Below, piece after piece: positions 1 to 9,856 of a stretch of 41,103 bases of DNA. The stretch lies in IMG/VR virus record IMGVR_UViG_3300025598_001183, positions 1 to 41,103 of that record. One strand, written 5' to 3'. The notes under the pieces were generated by a model. That model was not told the DNA's origin. It made no database searches and worked only from the letters and a program-made list of their open reading frames with translations. This stretch comes from a virus. Both the position numbers and the translations under genes were made by a program. How positions within the stretch are numbered: the stretch's first letter is position 1; the number at the start of each line of letters is the position of its first letter.

Positions 1-2
1 GT

Positions 3-2177
3 ATAACTCTTACATATCCATTTGATCCAGGGGTTTATGGAACTACAACTAATACTGTTATAACTCGAGAAGTTACCAGTGCAACTAGTAGCAGTAATGG
101 TATTGGTAAACCATTTAGCACTAGTACCGCAGTGCAGACCAATTTACGTCTTGGTTATTCAGCTAACAGCGGTGGACAAATTACTGTTAAAATTAGTACT
201 TGCCGTGCAACTGGACACGACTTTTTGAGTATTGGTACTGGTGGTTATAACACCAGTAACTATCCATTCCAAATTTATGGTAACCCAGCAATTCCTGTTG
301 ATTCAAGTAAACAGATTTTAGAAGAAACTGTTGGTCGTGTGTTCTATGTTTCAACTGACGAAAACGGTATTTTCCGAGTTGGTAAATTCTTTAGCGTTGA
401 CCAAGGTACTGGTACAGTTACATTCTCAGCGTCAATTGCGTTGAGTAACTTGGACGGTTTGGGATTCAAGAAAGGTGTGGTTGTTGCTGAGTTTAGTACA
501 GATGGTACTATGGCAAACAACGCATCCGATGTGGTACCTGTGCAAAGTGCGATACGTAGTTTTATTGATGCACGTTTAGGATTAACATATGGCGGTACTC
601 CAACTGCTTTAAGTAATCTGATTGGTCCAGGCTATCTAGCCTTAGATGGTTCATTGGCCATGAAGAACACCATCAACATGGCTGGTTTCAAAATAACTAA
701 CTTAGGTACTCCTACAAATACTACAGATGCTGTTACCAAAGCCTATGTGGATTCGTCTGCTGTCAGTTATAATGCCATAAGCAAATTATCAGATGTCACT
801 ATAACATCAGCCGCTAGTGGTCAGTTATTAATTTATAGTGGAACTAAGTGGGTAAATGCTACCAGCTACTCAGGTGGTGCTATATCAGTCACTTACAACA
901 GTACAAATGGTATTGTAACAGCATACAATGCTGGATCAATTACTAACACAGCAGTTAGTGCCACAGCGGCTATCGCACAAAGTAAACTGGCAATGAACGT
1001 TGCTAAATCATTAGCAACTAATACAAGTGGTAGTGGTACATTAGGTGCTATTGTTCAAGCAGACTTGGGTCTGGCAGTTTTCAATAGCAATCAATTTAAC
1101 GTCAGTGCTACTGGTTGGGTAACTCACGCAACAAGTACAAGTACTTCTACAGGTGTTCCATTATCTAGTATCCAATATATACCAGCAGGTACACTATTGT
1201 TTAACAATACAGGAGCCGCTGCCGCACCAACTGCACAGACACCAGCTACGGTGGTAAGTTCAGCTGGTGGTATTCTAAACAGCAGTTTTGGTCTTACTGG
1301 TATAATGACTGTGACCTACAACGGTGTAAGCACTGCGGGTAACACTTATGGTGTGACTGCCATTAGTGTTGCTAATGCCGCAAGTAGTATTGTACAAAGT
1401 GCCTCTGATAAGAGTGTAGACGTTGGTAGTTTGAAGATTGCTACTTATAGCACACTAACTATCACTACAGGTGCTACTCCTACACTAAATCATTATACAC
1501 CTGGTGGTGTAAACTTTATGACTGCTTCAGGTAGTACACCAGGTAATACCGCTATTACTACAACAGGTACATTAGACACTAGCGGTGGTACACTAAAAGC
1601 TACAACATTTACTACTGGATCAACTACAGCTACAGCAAGTATGACTGGTAAGTATCAAGTACAAAGTGGTAGTTTTATTGACTTGTATACATATGGTGGT
1701 ACACTATTAACATCAACATTGTCAACTGGTCTAGCAACTAACAGCGGTACAATTACTGGTAACTGGAGTCTAGCAGGCGCAAGTCAACTGCAAGCTACTT
1801 ATAGTGACTTGGCCGAATGGTATCGTGCTGATGCAGAATATGAACCTGGTACTGTACTAGTATTTGGCGGTGATGCTGAGGTTACAACAACCAGCACAAT
1901 AAACGATACCCGTGCGGCTGGTATTGTAACAACTGCACCAGCATATACTATGAACGCAGAACTAGAAGGTGTCAAGGCTTGTCTTGCACTGGCCGGAAGA
2001 GTTCCATGTCGTGTTGTTGGTCGTGTTAAGAAAGGCGACATGTTGACCACAAGTGCTACACCTGGATGTGCAGTAAGAGCAAGTACACCGACGTTGGGTG
2101 CCATTATTGGAAAAGCCTTAGAAGACAAGGACTACGGTGAAGTCGGAGTCATTGAAGTTGCTGTAGGGAGAATATAA
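3..2177 (+). CDS. Tail-fibre-like structural protein, 5' partial
   Basis: The reading frame is open to the left edge of the window, so the gene begins upstream and the GTG at 132 is not its start. The protein is rich in Gly, Ser, Thr and Asn, as expected of a beta-structured virion fibre. Around bases 640-760 it has the phage-fibre pattern of a 'LALDGSLAMKNTINM' stretch followed by 'TDAVTKAYVD'. The last ~130 residues start at 'YSDLAEWY' (near base 1800) and continue through 'EPGTVLVFGG' to the end. This resembles C-terminal domains of phage fibres that act as intramolecular chaperones (Peptidase_G2/IMC-like). That link is by pattern only; cleavage is not shown. The stop overlaps the next start by one base (TAATG). 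It probably serves as a tail fibre or decoration protein in host recognition; the exact virion position is unknown. Confidence 0.7.
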   Translation: MTLTYPFDPGVYGTTTNTVITREVTSATSSSNGIGKPFSTSTAVQTNLRLGYSANSGGQITVKISTCRATGHDFLSIGTGGYNTSNYPFQIYGNPAIPVDSSKQILEETVGRVFYVSTDENGIFRVGKFFSVDQGTGTVTFSASIALSNLDGLGFKKGVVVAEFSTDGTMANNASDVVPVQSAIRSFIDARLGLTYGGTPTALSNLIGPGYLALDGSLAMKNTINMAGFKITNLGTPTNTTDAVTKAYVDSSAVSYNAISKLSDVTITSAASGQLLIYSGTKWVNATSYSGGAISVTYNSTNGIVTAYNAGSITNTAVSATAAIAQSKLAMNVAKSLATNTSGSGTLGAIVQADLGLAVFNSNQFNVSATGWVTHATSTSTSTGVPLSSIQYIPAGTLLFNNTGAAAAPTAQTPATVVSSAGGILNSSFGLTGIMTVTYNGVSTAGNTYGVTAISVANAASSIVQSASDKSVDVGSLKIATYSTLTITTGATPTLNHYTPGGVNFMTASGSTPGNTAITTTGTLDTSGGTLKATTFTTGSTTATASMTGKYQVQSGSFIDLYTYGGTLLTSTLSTGLATNSGTITGNWSLAGASQLQATYSDLAEWYRADAEYEPGTVLVFGGDAEVTTTSTINDTRAAGIVTTAPAYTMNAELEGVKACLALAGRVPCRVVGRVKKGDMLTTSATPGCAVRASTPTLGAIIGKALEDKDYGEVGVIEVAVGRI

Positions 2178-4141
2178 TGGCTCAATTAACTGTTAATGTT
2201 GGCGCAAGCGCAAATGATAAAACTGGCGATACGCTACGTGCCGCGTTTACCAAGGTAAATTCTAATTTTACAGAGTTGTATTCACTATCTAGTGCTAATG
2301 TTCAAATACCAGCACAGACTAATAACGGTGGAAAATATTTAACTACTAACGGTACGACATTAAGTTGGTCAACATCTAATCAATTAGTTAATGGTAGTTA
2401 CAATCTAGTATTAGGAGCCGATGGCACGGTAAATTTACCTCAAGCACCGTCAGCAGGAGCGGCTGTAATACAACCTTCAAGTACAACTTATGGTATTAAA
2501 CTTGTAGCTAATGGTAACATATGGACTCTTGGTACTAATGGTAGTTTAACATTTCCAGATACTAGCGTACAAACAACGGCGTGGTTAGGCTACGTTAATC
2601 AGGTCAACAGTCCGGGTGGTTCTAGCTATACCCCACTTAGTGTAAACAGCGACCACACAGTATCGTTACCTATATCTAACAGCCAAAATTTTACCAGCAT
2701 TATCGACGGAAGCGACAACAGTCAGCTGACCATAGCCAAATTTTCAGGATCATACAACCGTAATAATCAAGGAGGAGTACAAAGTTCTTCTGTGGCAACT
2801 AGTGCTATCAATTTGTTTAGAGACGGACATATTACCCTTACTACCAACGATGGTAATACTCCGGTTCCTGCTTTCACTACTTATACTTTTAGCAACACAG
2901 GAAATTTCACAGTTCCTACTTCTATAACATTTAGTGGCGATAGTAGTGTACAAACAACGGCGTGGACTGGTATATTGCCTAGCCCAACTTATAGTGGAAG
3001 CAATAGTATAGGCAATGTAACTCCTGCTCCGTTAAATCTAAACAATACCGGCAGTGCTGGACAGATTAAAACACAGCTTACTTTAATTAATACTGTGGGC
3101 AACGCAGGTACTGGTAGTGCTATTGATTACTTTACCTATGTTGGTCAAGGTAACGGTTTACCTGGTGCTAGACTACAGGCCGTAGATGATAATAATTATA
3201 GTGCTAATTTCAGTATAGCATTAAAGGGTAAAGGAAACACTGGCAATAACGGATTAACAACAGTATGGACCTTTGGCGCCGACGCTAGCTTAACTTTTCC
3301 TGACACTAGTGTACAAACTACCGCTTATACGGCAACCGCAGTTAAAGGATTGTTTAGTGTAACAACAAATTCAGCTAGTGGTAGCGGCAGTCTAAGTTAT
3401 TCAAACGGCGTGTTTTCATTCACACCGCCAGTTATTCCTACAGTACCTACATATACTGTATCTACTGCGGCGGCAAGTGGTGTTGGTAGTTTAAGTCTAA
3501 GTGGTACAGTATTTACATTTACACCTGCCGCAACAGTAACCGCTGGTACACTAACCGGTACAACACTAAATTCTACCGTAGTAACTTTTGCATCAACAAA
3601 TACAACACAAACTGTAAGTATTGCAGGCGGTGCAACAGCTAACGCACAAACTAATACAATACAGATTGGTAACGGTGGTGTTGCTGGTTCAACAACTGCT
3701 ATTACCATCGGTAGTGCAAGTGGTACTAGTACAATTCAGTTCAACGGTTCTAGTACTTTTGCTAGTCCTGTTAAATTTAACGGTGCATTACAAAGTGGTG
3801 GCGGTGCTACTAACATTACATTGACCAACAACGGTCCAACTATGAATGGTACTACAACAATGGGTATAGTTGCTACAGCACAGACAGCTGGAACCATTGC
3901 TAGTGCCGCTACGATTGCTCCTACAAACCCAATCACATTTATATCAGGAACAGTACAAATTACAACAATTACAGCACCAAGTGGTATTACAACTTATGGC
4001 GGACAAATTACATTAATTCCAACCGGTGCATTTACTACTGGAACCAGCGGAAATATTGCTCTAGCAACTACAGCAGTTGTTAACAAAGCCTTAATTATGA
4101 CCTATGATGCTGGTACAACTAAATGGTATCCTAGCTATTAA
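2177..4141 (+). CDS. Repetitive tail-fibre-like structural protein
   Basis: The protein has 654 residues and starts at the ATG overlapping the previous stop. The first ~37 residues form a module shared with the next gene: an 'ND.(T/S)GD.LR.AF.KVN.NF' core seen in fibre proteins of aquatic T4-like phages. The body is Ser/Thr/Gly/Asn-rich and contains a repeated short motif, 'LTFPDTSVQTTAW' and variants, near bases 2545, 2930 and 3290. This suggests tandem beta units of one fibre shaft. The C-terminal third is low-complexity Thr/Gly/Ala. No enzymatic motif was seen. Together with the flanking genes it forms a block of fibre or baseplate-associated structural genes. A host-interaction role is inferred from composition and context. 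Confidence 0.65.
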   Translation: MAQLTVNVGASANDKTGDTLRAAFTKVNSNFTELYSLSSANVQIPAQTNNGGKYLTTNGTTLSWSTSNQLVNGSYNLVLGADGTVNLPQAPSAGAAVIQPSSTTYGIKLVANGNIWTLGTNGSLTFPDTSVQTTAWLGYVNQVNSPGGSSYTPLSVNSDHTVSLPISNSQNFTSIIDGSDNSQLTIAKFSGSYNRNNQGGVQSSSVATSAINLFRDGHITLTTNDGNTPVPAFTTYTFSNTGNFTVPTSITFSGDSSVQTTAWTGILPSPTYSGSNSIGNVTPAPLNLNNTGSAGQIKTQLTLINTVGNAGTGSAIDYFTYVGQGNGLPGARLQAVDDNNYSANFSIALKGKGNTGNNGLTTVWTFGADASLTFPDTSVQTTAYTATAVKGLFSVTTNSASGSGSLSYSNGVFSFTPPVIPTVPTYTVSTAAASGVGSLSLSGTVFTFTPAATVTAGTLTGTTLNSTVVTFASTNTTQTVSIAGGATANAQTNTIQIGNGGVAGSTTAITIGSASGTSTIQFNGSSTFASPVKFNGALQSGGGATNITLTNNGPTMNGTTTMGIVATAQTAGTIASAATIAPTNPITFISGTVQITTITAPSGITTYGGQITLIPTGAFTTGTSGNIALATTAVVNKALIMTYDAGTTKWYPSY

Positions 4142-4147
4142 TAAATA
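4140..4147 (+). promoter_or_regulatory. Candidate late promoter (AATAAATA)
   Basis: The octamer AATAAATA overlaps the preceding stop and lies about 19 bases before the next ATG. It matches six to seven positions of the T4 late promoter TATAAATA, and similar motifs precede four other gene groups in the window. In an AT-rich genome it may be chance. Confidence 0.3.
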
Positions 4148-4165
4148 TTAAAAGAGATTAACAAA

Positions 4166-6181
4166 ATGACCATACAAACAATTAATATAGGATCATACGC
4201 AAATGATGGATCAGGCGATGATCTACGTACCGCGTTTGAAAAAGTTAATAATAACTTTAACATGTTGTTCAGTACATCTAGTGTACTTAGCGGTGTTAAT
4301 TTAGGCAATGGCGTTGCAGTTTTATCTCAAAAGAATCCTAACACACTAAATTTAGAATTCAAAACATTCACTAGCAATGACACAAGTGTAGTTTTTAATA
4401 GTACCAGCAATGGAATAGATCTATCAGCCAAGACTGTTGTACAAAACGATGCTAATCCGACACTAGGAAATAATCTAAACCTAAACAATCATTATATCTA
4501 CGGCGGCGACACACAAACCACAGTATTTGGTTTAGATGTTCCTGTTGCTAATAATTTACTTTCAGCACTCATAAGCAGTAGCAATCCAACTGTAGACATG
4601 GGCAGTATTGTTGCTCCTGTTGGTTATCCAAGTTTTCCCAGAGGATATACTATAGATTTTAATGGAACTGGTGGCACAGGATTCTTAAATCCAGTAGGCA
4701 ATGATTACGATTTTGGATCATTATCTGTAGCAGGCAGTTTACAAGTGGGCGGAAATTTTCTAACACTAGGTGGCAATCTTATAACCAGTGGCGGAAGTGT
4801 TACATTTAATACTAGTGGCACTAGTAATGTAGTTTTACCTAACTCAGGTACATTGGCAACTACCGGTCTAACACTTGATCAATTTGCCAGTACAACTAGT
4901 TCTTCATTGGCCACAGTTATATCGGATGAAACCGGAACCGGCCAACTGGTATTCAATACTAATCCAACACTAGCAGGAACGGTATCTATTCAAACAGGCG
5001 GATCTATATCGTTCAGCGATGGATCAACACTGACTAGTGCCGCAGGACTGGGCGGTTCAAGTTCAATTAAAAACGGATCATATACTGTAAGTTTAGACAG
5101 TAATGGTATATTAAACTTACCAGTTAGTTTAAGATTTCAAGATGGCACAATACTATCTACTACAAATGGTATTATTCCAGCGCAAGGATCAAGTGCTGGA
5201 TTGTTTTTAACTACTAACGGATCAGCGGTCAGCTGGGGCAATCCACTGGGAACCAGTACTGTATATGCTGGAACAAATGCAACAACAAATAGCACACTAA
5301 GCATATATGGCAACGGCACTAGTGGTACCGCTACATTGACTAGTAATGTAACTACAGGAACCGCAAATTTATTTGCTGGTGTAACTGGAACTATAAATGT
5401 TGGTGGTATTACTTGGACAGGTGCTAATAATACTGCGCTAATTATTAATAATGGTGCTTTGCAATTTAGTTCAGCAAATAGTGTAGCAGCCGCTGGTACA
5501 AATCAAGGAACAGCTACACAGTTATATGCTGACAATAATTTTGTAACTAGTGGCACCGGTGGAGTTGTATTACCAGCGGCAACTACAGGTCGAGAAGTAT
5601 CAGTCACTAATAATACAGGCGCATCTATTAATGTATATCCGCAGGGCACTCATACTATTGAAAGCGGCACAGGAGGTATTCCAACAGTATTACCTAATCT
5701 AGCCACTATTACTGTTGTAGCCAAATCTGGTAATAACTGGTGGACTATGCAACCGGTATACAATTCTACAGGACCAGTAGCCATAACACAAAGCGCCAAC
5801 GGAACTGTAACATGGGGAATTGGTGCCGGAGCACTATCGGTAGCTACAGCATCTAGTACAGCATCTAGTGTAGGCTATTTGGGCATGCCGGTTAATAGCC
5901 AAAGTGGATCAACTTATGCAGTAGTGGTGGGCGACTTAGGTAAAGTAATTTATTTTTCAGCAACTTGTACCGCAACTATTCCTGCCAGCTTGCCAGTTGG
6001 ATCAAGTATTGCATTTGTAGCAGGCACAGGTGCAACAATTACAATAGCACAAGCATCGGATAGTATGTACTTAGGAGGAACAGGAACGACAGGTTCACGC
6101 ACATTGGCAGCTTACGGAATGGCTACAGCAATTAAGATGGCCGCGACTGTGTGGTTCATCAATGGTACAGGACTAACCTAA
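4166..6181 (+). CDS. Tail-fibre-like structural protein with shared N-terminal module
   Basis: The protein has 671 residues. Its N-terminus repeats the module of the preceding gene (NDGSGDDLRTAFEKVNNNF at residues ~13-31). This suggests a common attachment or trimerisation element carried by several fibre-like proteins. The body is Gly/Ser/Thr/Asn-rich with a 'ISFSDGSTLTS' segment related to the 'DTSVQTTAW' repeats upstream. The C-terminal ~200 residues contain beta-rich stretches such as 'VVLPAATTGREVSVTNNTG' and 'VYPQGTHTIESG', typical of phage fibre heads. Start: ATG 24 bases after the upstream stop with an AAAGAG purine stretch. It is predicted to be a virion fibre or adhesin; its precise position is unknown. 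Confidence 0.65.
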   Translation: MTIQTINIGSYANDGSGDDLRTAFEKVNNNFNMLFSTSSVLSGVNLGNGVAVLSQKNPNTLNLEFKTFTSNDTSVVFNSTSNGIDLSAKTVVQNDANPTLGNNLNLNNHYIYGGDTQTTVFGLDVPVANNLLSALISSSNPTVDMGSIVAPVGYPSFPRGYTIDFNGTGGTGFLNPVGNDYDFGSLSVAGSLQVGGNFLTLGGNLITSGGSVTFNTSGTSNVVLPNSGTLATTGLTLDQFASTTSSSLATVISDETGTGQLVFNTNPTLAGTVSIQTGGSISFSDGSTLTSAAGLGGSSSIKNGSYTVSLDSNGILNLPVSLRFQDGTILSTTNGIIPAQGSSAGLFLTTNGSAVSWGNPLGTSTVYAGTNATTNSTLSIYGNGTSGTATLTSNVTTGTANLFAGVTGTINVGGITWTGANNTALIINNGALQFSSANSVAAAGTNQGTATQLYADNNFVTSGTGGVVLPAATTGREVSVTNNTGASINVYPQGTHTIESGTGGIPTVLPNLATITVVAKSGNNWWTMQPVYNSTGPVAITQSANGTVTWGIGAGALSVATASSTASSVGYLGMPVNSQSGSTYAVVVGDLGKVIYFSATCTATIPASLPVGSSIAFVAGTGATITIAQASDSMYLGGTGTTGSRTLAAYGMATAIKMAATVWFINGTGLT

Positions 6182-6182
6182 A

Positions 6183-9017
6183 ATGGCATTAAACATCTGG
6201 ACACATCCGTCAGGTTACAGTTTAGGTACTATACAAGAACAAGTGACAACTAGTATTGCACTACCATTAGCTAGTGCAGTAGGTTTAACATTTTCTATTA
6301 TATCAGGTGCATTGCCTAGTGGACTATACCTTAAAGGATCGACAATACTAGGCAGTCCTTATATAGTTGCCAATCAGACTACCTATACATTTTGTATTAG
6401 AGCTACCAATGGTACTGATATTAGCGACAGAACATTTACCATAGATATAGTAGGGTTCAATCCTCCTACATTTGTAACACCGTCTGGTTATTTGCCCCTG
6501 GGTCCTAATAATCAATTATATACTGCCGATCAAACATATATTTCCTATCAACTTGAAGTTACAGATTTGAATTTATCATTAGGAAATAATTTAACATTCA
6601 GTATACTGTCAGGCGACGGAGAATTACCGCCAGGGTTAACTCTAAGTCCCAGCGGATTGATTAGCGGATATATTGCGCCAGCACCAGTGGTGAGCGTTAA
6701 TGCCAATGATGGTAGTTTTGACAACAGTAAATTTGATGAGACAGCTTACGATTTTGGACTAGTTCCAACTAATGGTTACGACAGTTATGCATACGATGAT
6801 GTAATTTTTGATTATTTTACTCCTACTCGAGTGACACAAACTCTTAGTCTAAATTATCAATTTAGAGTTACTGTTACAGACGGCCTAAATTATACACAAA
6901 GAGTTTTCAAAATATTTGTAGCCGGTACCGACGAATTCCGTGCAGACAGTACTACCCCGGACGGCAAGGCAGATGCTTTTACTGCTGACAGTAGTTATGT
7001 AAGACCTCCAGTATGGTTAACTAATAACAACCTAGGCGTTTTTAGAGCAAACAATTATTTGACCATACCTGTTGCTTTGTATAATAATTACAATGTTGTA
7101 TTTAGGCTAGACACGATCAATCATGACGTTTATGCAGTTGCCTATCAAATTGCATCAACTGACAACATAATTGGAGATGGTACAGTTGCTAGTACTATTA
7201 CTATAGAGCATGCATCTAAAGCACCTACCCCAGGTCAGTATTTGACTTTTAACTATTATGTTTCAAACGCCACTGAACAAATATATAAAATCATGTCTGT
7301 GGAATCTCTTACAGATACTAGATATCGCCTTACTATAGACACACCTTTATTAATTAATATACCAAACAATACAGCATTTTATATTGGATCAAAAAGCCTG
7401 TTACCAACTGGGGTAAAATTTGATCCAGATACTGGTACTATTTACGGATCAGTTCCTTACCAGCCAATTGTAACAGAACAATTTATTATTACCATTGTTG
7501 CTAGCCGCCCAGGTGATATAGCTGATGAAATTGTAAGTACCAGTAGAACTTTTAATTTTATAATTTTAGGATCTGTTAATAGTGTAATTACATGGAATAC
7601 TAATTCTGATCTTGGTACTGTAGAAGCTGATTATATTTGTACAGCATCAATAAGCGCATCTACTACTGTTTCAAATGCTGTGGTAAATTATCGATTAATT
7701 AGTGGGGCATTGCCTCCAGGCATAAGTTTAACCAGTGACGGCGAACTAACTGGAGTAATTAATCAATATGCTAGTACAGTATCAATTGTTAATGTCAGCA
7801 GTTATGGAAATACTGCAACGTTGAAGTTTTCAACACAAAAATTTTTAATTTTCAATCCAGGATCTACTATTGTAGTGTCCGGAGTAACACCATCCGGATA
7901 CAATGGGACTTATACTGTAATTAATTCAGGTCCTGATTTTGTAATGTATCGCACTTCTGGTATTAATTTAGGAAGTACTGGGTTCACGTCTGGCACTATT
8001 ATCGGTGCATTTGGTTTACTATCATTTGATCGCACACCTAATAGTAGTCCTACAACATTTGATCAAGATTTGTGTACCTTTGATAGAACTTATACATTTA
8101 CTATACAGGCATATGATCAATTTGGTTATAGTGCAATTTTAAGAACATTTACTATAAAAGTTAACACACCAAATTTAGAAACGTACAGTAACATTACAGC
8201 AAGGCCTTTCCTAGTATCTGATCAAAGAACCAGTTTCAGTACTTTTATTAATAATACAAAAATATTCACCCCAACTAGTATCTATAGACCCAATGATATT
8301 AATTTTGGTATTCAGTCCAATCTGACCATGTTAATATGCGCAGGTATTCCTACCGTTGACACTGCCGCATATATTGGAGCTATGGGTTTGAACGTAAAAC
8401 GTAAACGTTTTAATTTTGGGGATTACAAATCAGCAGTAGCTTATGATCCTACAACTAATTTGCCAGTATACGAAGTAGTGTATGTGCAAATGTATGATCC
8501 ATTAGAGCCTAACGGAAAACATTTGCCGCCAAGCGTTCGAGGAACTGGACTAGCTTCAGAAACTATTACTGTAGATAATAGTAATTCTATATGGGGCAAT
8601 AACTCAGATACATTATTGGCCGACGGGGAATCTGCTGTACGCCCTGACTATAATATAACAATAGACAGTACAGGTTATCAAGTTAGTAACCCAAACACCG
8701 ATCAGTATTATACAAACAGTATAACTAACTGGCAATCTAGATTTAATGCAGTTGGAACTTCTGAAAGAAACTATTTGCCTTTATGGATGCGCAGTATTCA
8801 AGCAGGTCAGAAACAACAACTAGGCTATATATTGGCTGTTCCTTTATGTTTCTGCAAAGTAGGTACAAGTGCAAAAATACTATCAAATATTAAAAATTAC
8901 AGTACATTTGACTTCAAATCATTAGATTTTACCATAGATAGATTCACAATTACCAGTTTAGCAGGTTATACAAGTGATAAATACCTTGTATTCAGAAACG
9001 ATAGGATAACCGTATGA
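6183..9017 (+). CDS. Large structural protein with Ig-like (He_PIG-type) repeats
   Basis: The protein has 944 residues. At least four copies of a motif of the form 'LP.G(L/I/V)...G.(I/L).G' occur near residues 41-59, 145-165, 404-424 and 506-525 ('ALPSGLYLKGSTILGS', 'LPPGLTLSPSGLISGY', 'LPTGVKFDPDTGTIYGS', 'LPPGISLTSDGELTG'). This is the signature of putative Ig/cadherin-like (He_PIG) domains found in phage tail and adhesin proteins. No signal peptide or membrane segment is present, consistent with a virion component. The gene starts two bases after the upstream stop, and its own stop overlaps the next start (ATGA). A role in surface adhesion or tail decoration is inferred from the domain type. 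Confidence 0.65.
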   Translation: MALNIWTHPSGYSLGTIQEQVTTSIALPLASAVGLTFSIISGALPSGLYLKGSTILGSPYIVANQTTYTFCIRATNGTDISDRTFTIDIVGFNPPTFVTPSGYLPLGPNNQLYTADQTYISYQLEVTDLNLSLGNNLTFSILSGDGELPPGLTLSPSGLISGYIAPAPVVSVNANDGSFDNSKFDETAYDFGLVPTNGYDSYAYDDVIFDYFTPTRVTQTLSLNYQFRVTVTDGLNYTQRVFKIFVAGTDEFRADSTTPDGKADAFTADSSYVRPPVWLTNNNLGVFRANNYLTIPVALYNNYNVVFRLDTINHDVYAVAYQIASTDNIIGDGTVASTITIEHASKAPTPGQYLTFNYYVSNATEQIYKIMSVESLTDTRYRLTIDTPLLINIPNNTAFYIGSKSLLPTGVKFDPDTGTIYGSVPYQPIVTEQFIITIVASRPGDIADEIVSTSRTFNFIILGSVNSVITWNTNSDLGTVEADYICTASISASTTVSNAVVNYRLISGALPPGISLTSDGELTGVINQYASTVSIVNVSSYGNTATLKFSTQKFLIFNPGSTIVVSGVTPSGYNGTYTVINSGPDFVMYRTSGINLGSTGFTSGTIIGAFGLLSFDRTPNSSPTTFDQDLCTFDRTYTFTIQAYDQFGYSAILRTFTIKVNTPNLETYSNITARPFLVSDQRTSFSTFINNTKIFTPTSIYRPNDINFGIQSNLTMLICAGIPTVDTAAYIGAMGLNVKRKRFNFGDYKSAVAYDPTTNLPVYEVVYVQMYDPLEPNGKHLPPSVRGTGLASETITVDNSNSIWGNNSDTLLADGESAVRPDYNITIDSTGYQVSNPNTDQYYTNSITNWQSRFNAVGTSERNYLPLWMRSIQAGQKQQLGYILAVPLCFCKVGTSAKILSNIKNYSTFDFKSLDFTIDRFTITSLAGYTSDKYLVFRNDRITV

Positions 9018-9622
9018 CAAGTGCAATAAATTACTCAGCAATAAACACCTCTTACCCTGTAGCTGGTCAAGACAATAACAGCCAGGGATTTCGTGATAAC
9101 TTCACAGCTATTAGTTCTGGACTTGCTATAGCAAAGGCAGAAATTACTGCACTTCAACAAAATTCAGTTATTGTACAAGACCTAGCCACTAGCTCAACTA
9201 CAGTAGTAAATAATTTGCTTGGTAGTACTGTATCAAACGGATTGTATAGTCAGTTTAATCCTGTTGTTTATAACATAGGAAATATTACTAGTTCTGGTAC
9301 ATTGATCAATATCAATAACGGTCCAGTACAACAAGTAAGGCTAACAGCTAATGCTACTATAACTTTTCAAAACTGGGGTGCAAGTGGATCTTATTCTGCC
9401 GTTAGACTGATAATTTCAGGCGACCAAGCATCAAGCAGAACAGCAACACTTGCCACAGTTAATTCTGGAATTATGCGTACTGCTACTGTCTGGACTGGCG
9501 GTACTAGCCCAATAACAGTAGTTATCGGAACAAATAATTTGTTTGAAGTGATCGAAGCATGGACCGTAGACGGTGGTGCTCACGTGTACTTGAAAAATGT
9601 TGGCGAATACAGTTTAGTATAA
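9014..9622 (+). CDS. Small tail-fibre/structural protein
   Basis: The protein has 202 residues and starts at an ATGA overlap with the Ig-like gene. Residues ~17-36 (GQDNNSQGFRDNFTAISSGL) are a divergent form of the 'LR.AF.KVN.NF' module at the start of the two fibre genes further upstream. The middle is beta-rich, with 'VQQVRLTANATITFQNWG' and the C-terminal 'VYLKNVGEYSLV' resembling end domains of cyanophage structural proteins. It is probably the last gene of the tail-fibre-like cluster. Virion association is inferred from the shared module and context. Confidence 0.55.
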   Translation: MTSAINYSAINTSYPVAGQDNNSQGFRDNFTAISSGLAIAKAEITALQQNSVIVQDLATSSTTVVNNLLGSTVSNGLYSQFNPVVYNIGNITSSGTLININNGPVQQVRLTANATITFQNWGASGSYSAVRLIISGDQASSRTATLATVNSGIMRTATVWTGGTSPITVVIGTNNLFEVIEAWTVDGGAHVYLKNVGEYSLV

Positions 9623-9846
9623 TGCACCCACTAGCTGGTAATCTTTCAGAAATAAAATTATCTGACTTAGAAAGTAAGGTAACAGATCTTACTAAAAAAT
9701 ACTTCATGACTCAAAACATGGAGGCACGTAAGCAAATCAGTATGCTTTTAGATTCATATAAAAGCGAGCTTAATCAAAGACAACAGGCCGCTTTGAAAAA
9801 AATAATGGATGATAAAAGCCTTGACAAATTGATCAAGGTCAATTAA
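9622..9846 (+). CDS. Small conserved phage protein, predicted helical
   Basis: The start is the ATG overlapping the previous stop (TAATG), giving 74 residues; a longer in-frame extension would run inside the upstream gene and is rejected. The sequence is charged and helical ('KLSDLESKVTDLTKKYFMT', 'EARKQISMLLDSYKSEL') with heptad-like spacing, so it may form a coiled coil. I recall similar short proteins in aquatic T4-like phages but assign no function. It sits between the fibre block and the DnaE-palm-like gene. Confidence 0.6.
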   Translation: MHPLAGNLSEIKLSDLESKVTDLTKKYFMTQNMEARKQISMLLDSYKSELNQRQQAALKKIMDDKSLDKLIKVN

Positions 9847-9856
9847 AATATAGGCT

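Noticed and set aside
132-134. GTG at 132 as the start of the first gene
   Set aside because: The frame is open to the window edge and upstream codons look like the same fibre protein, so the gene is 5' truncated.
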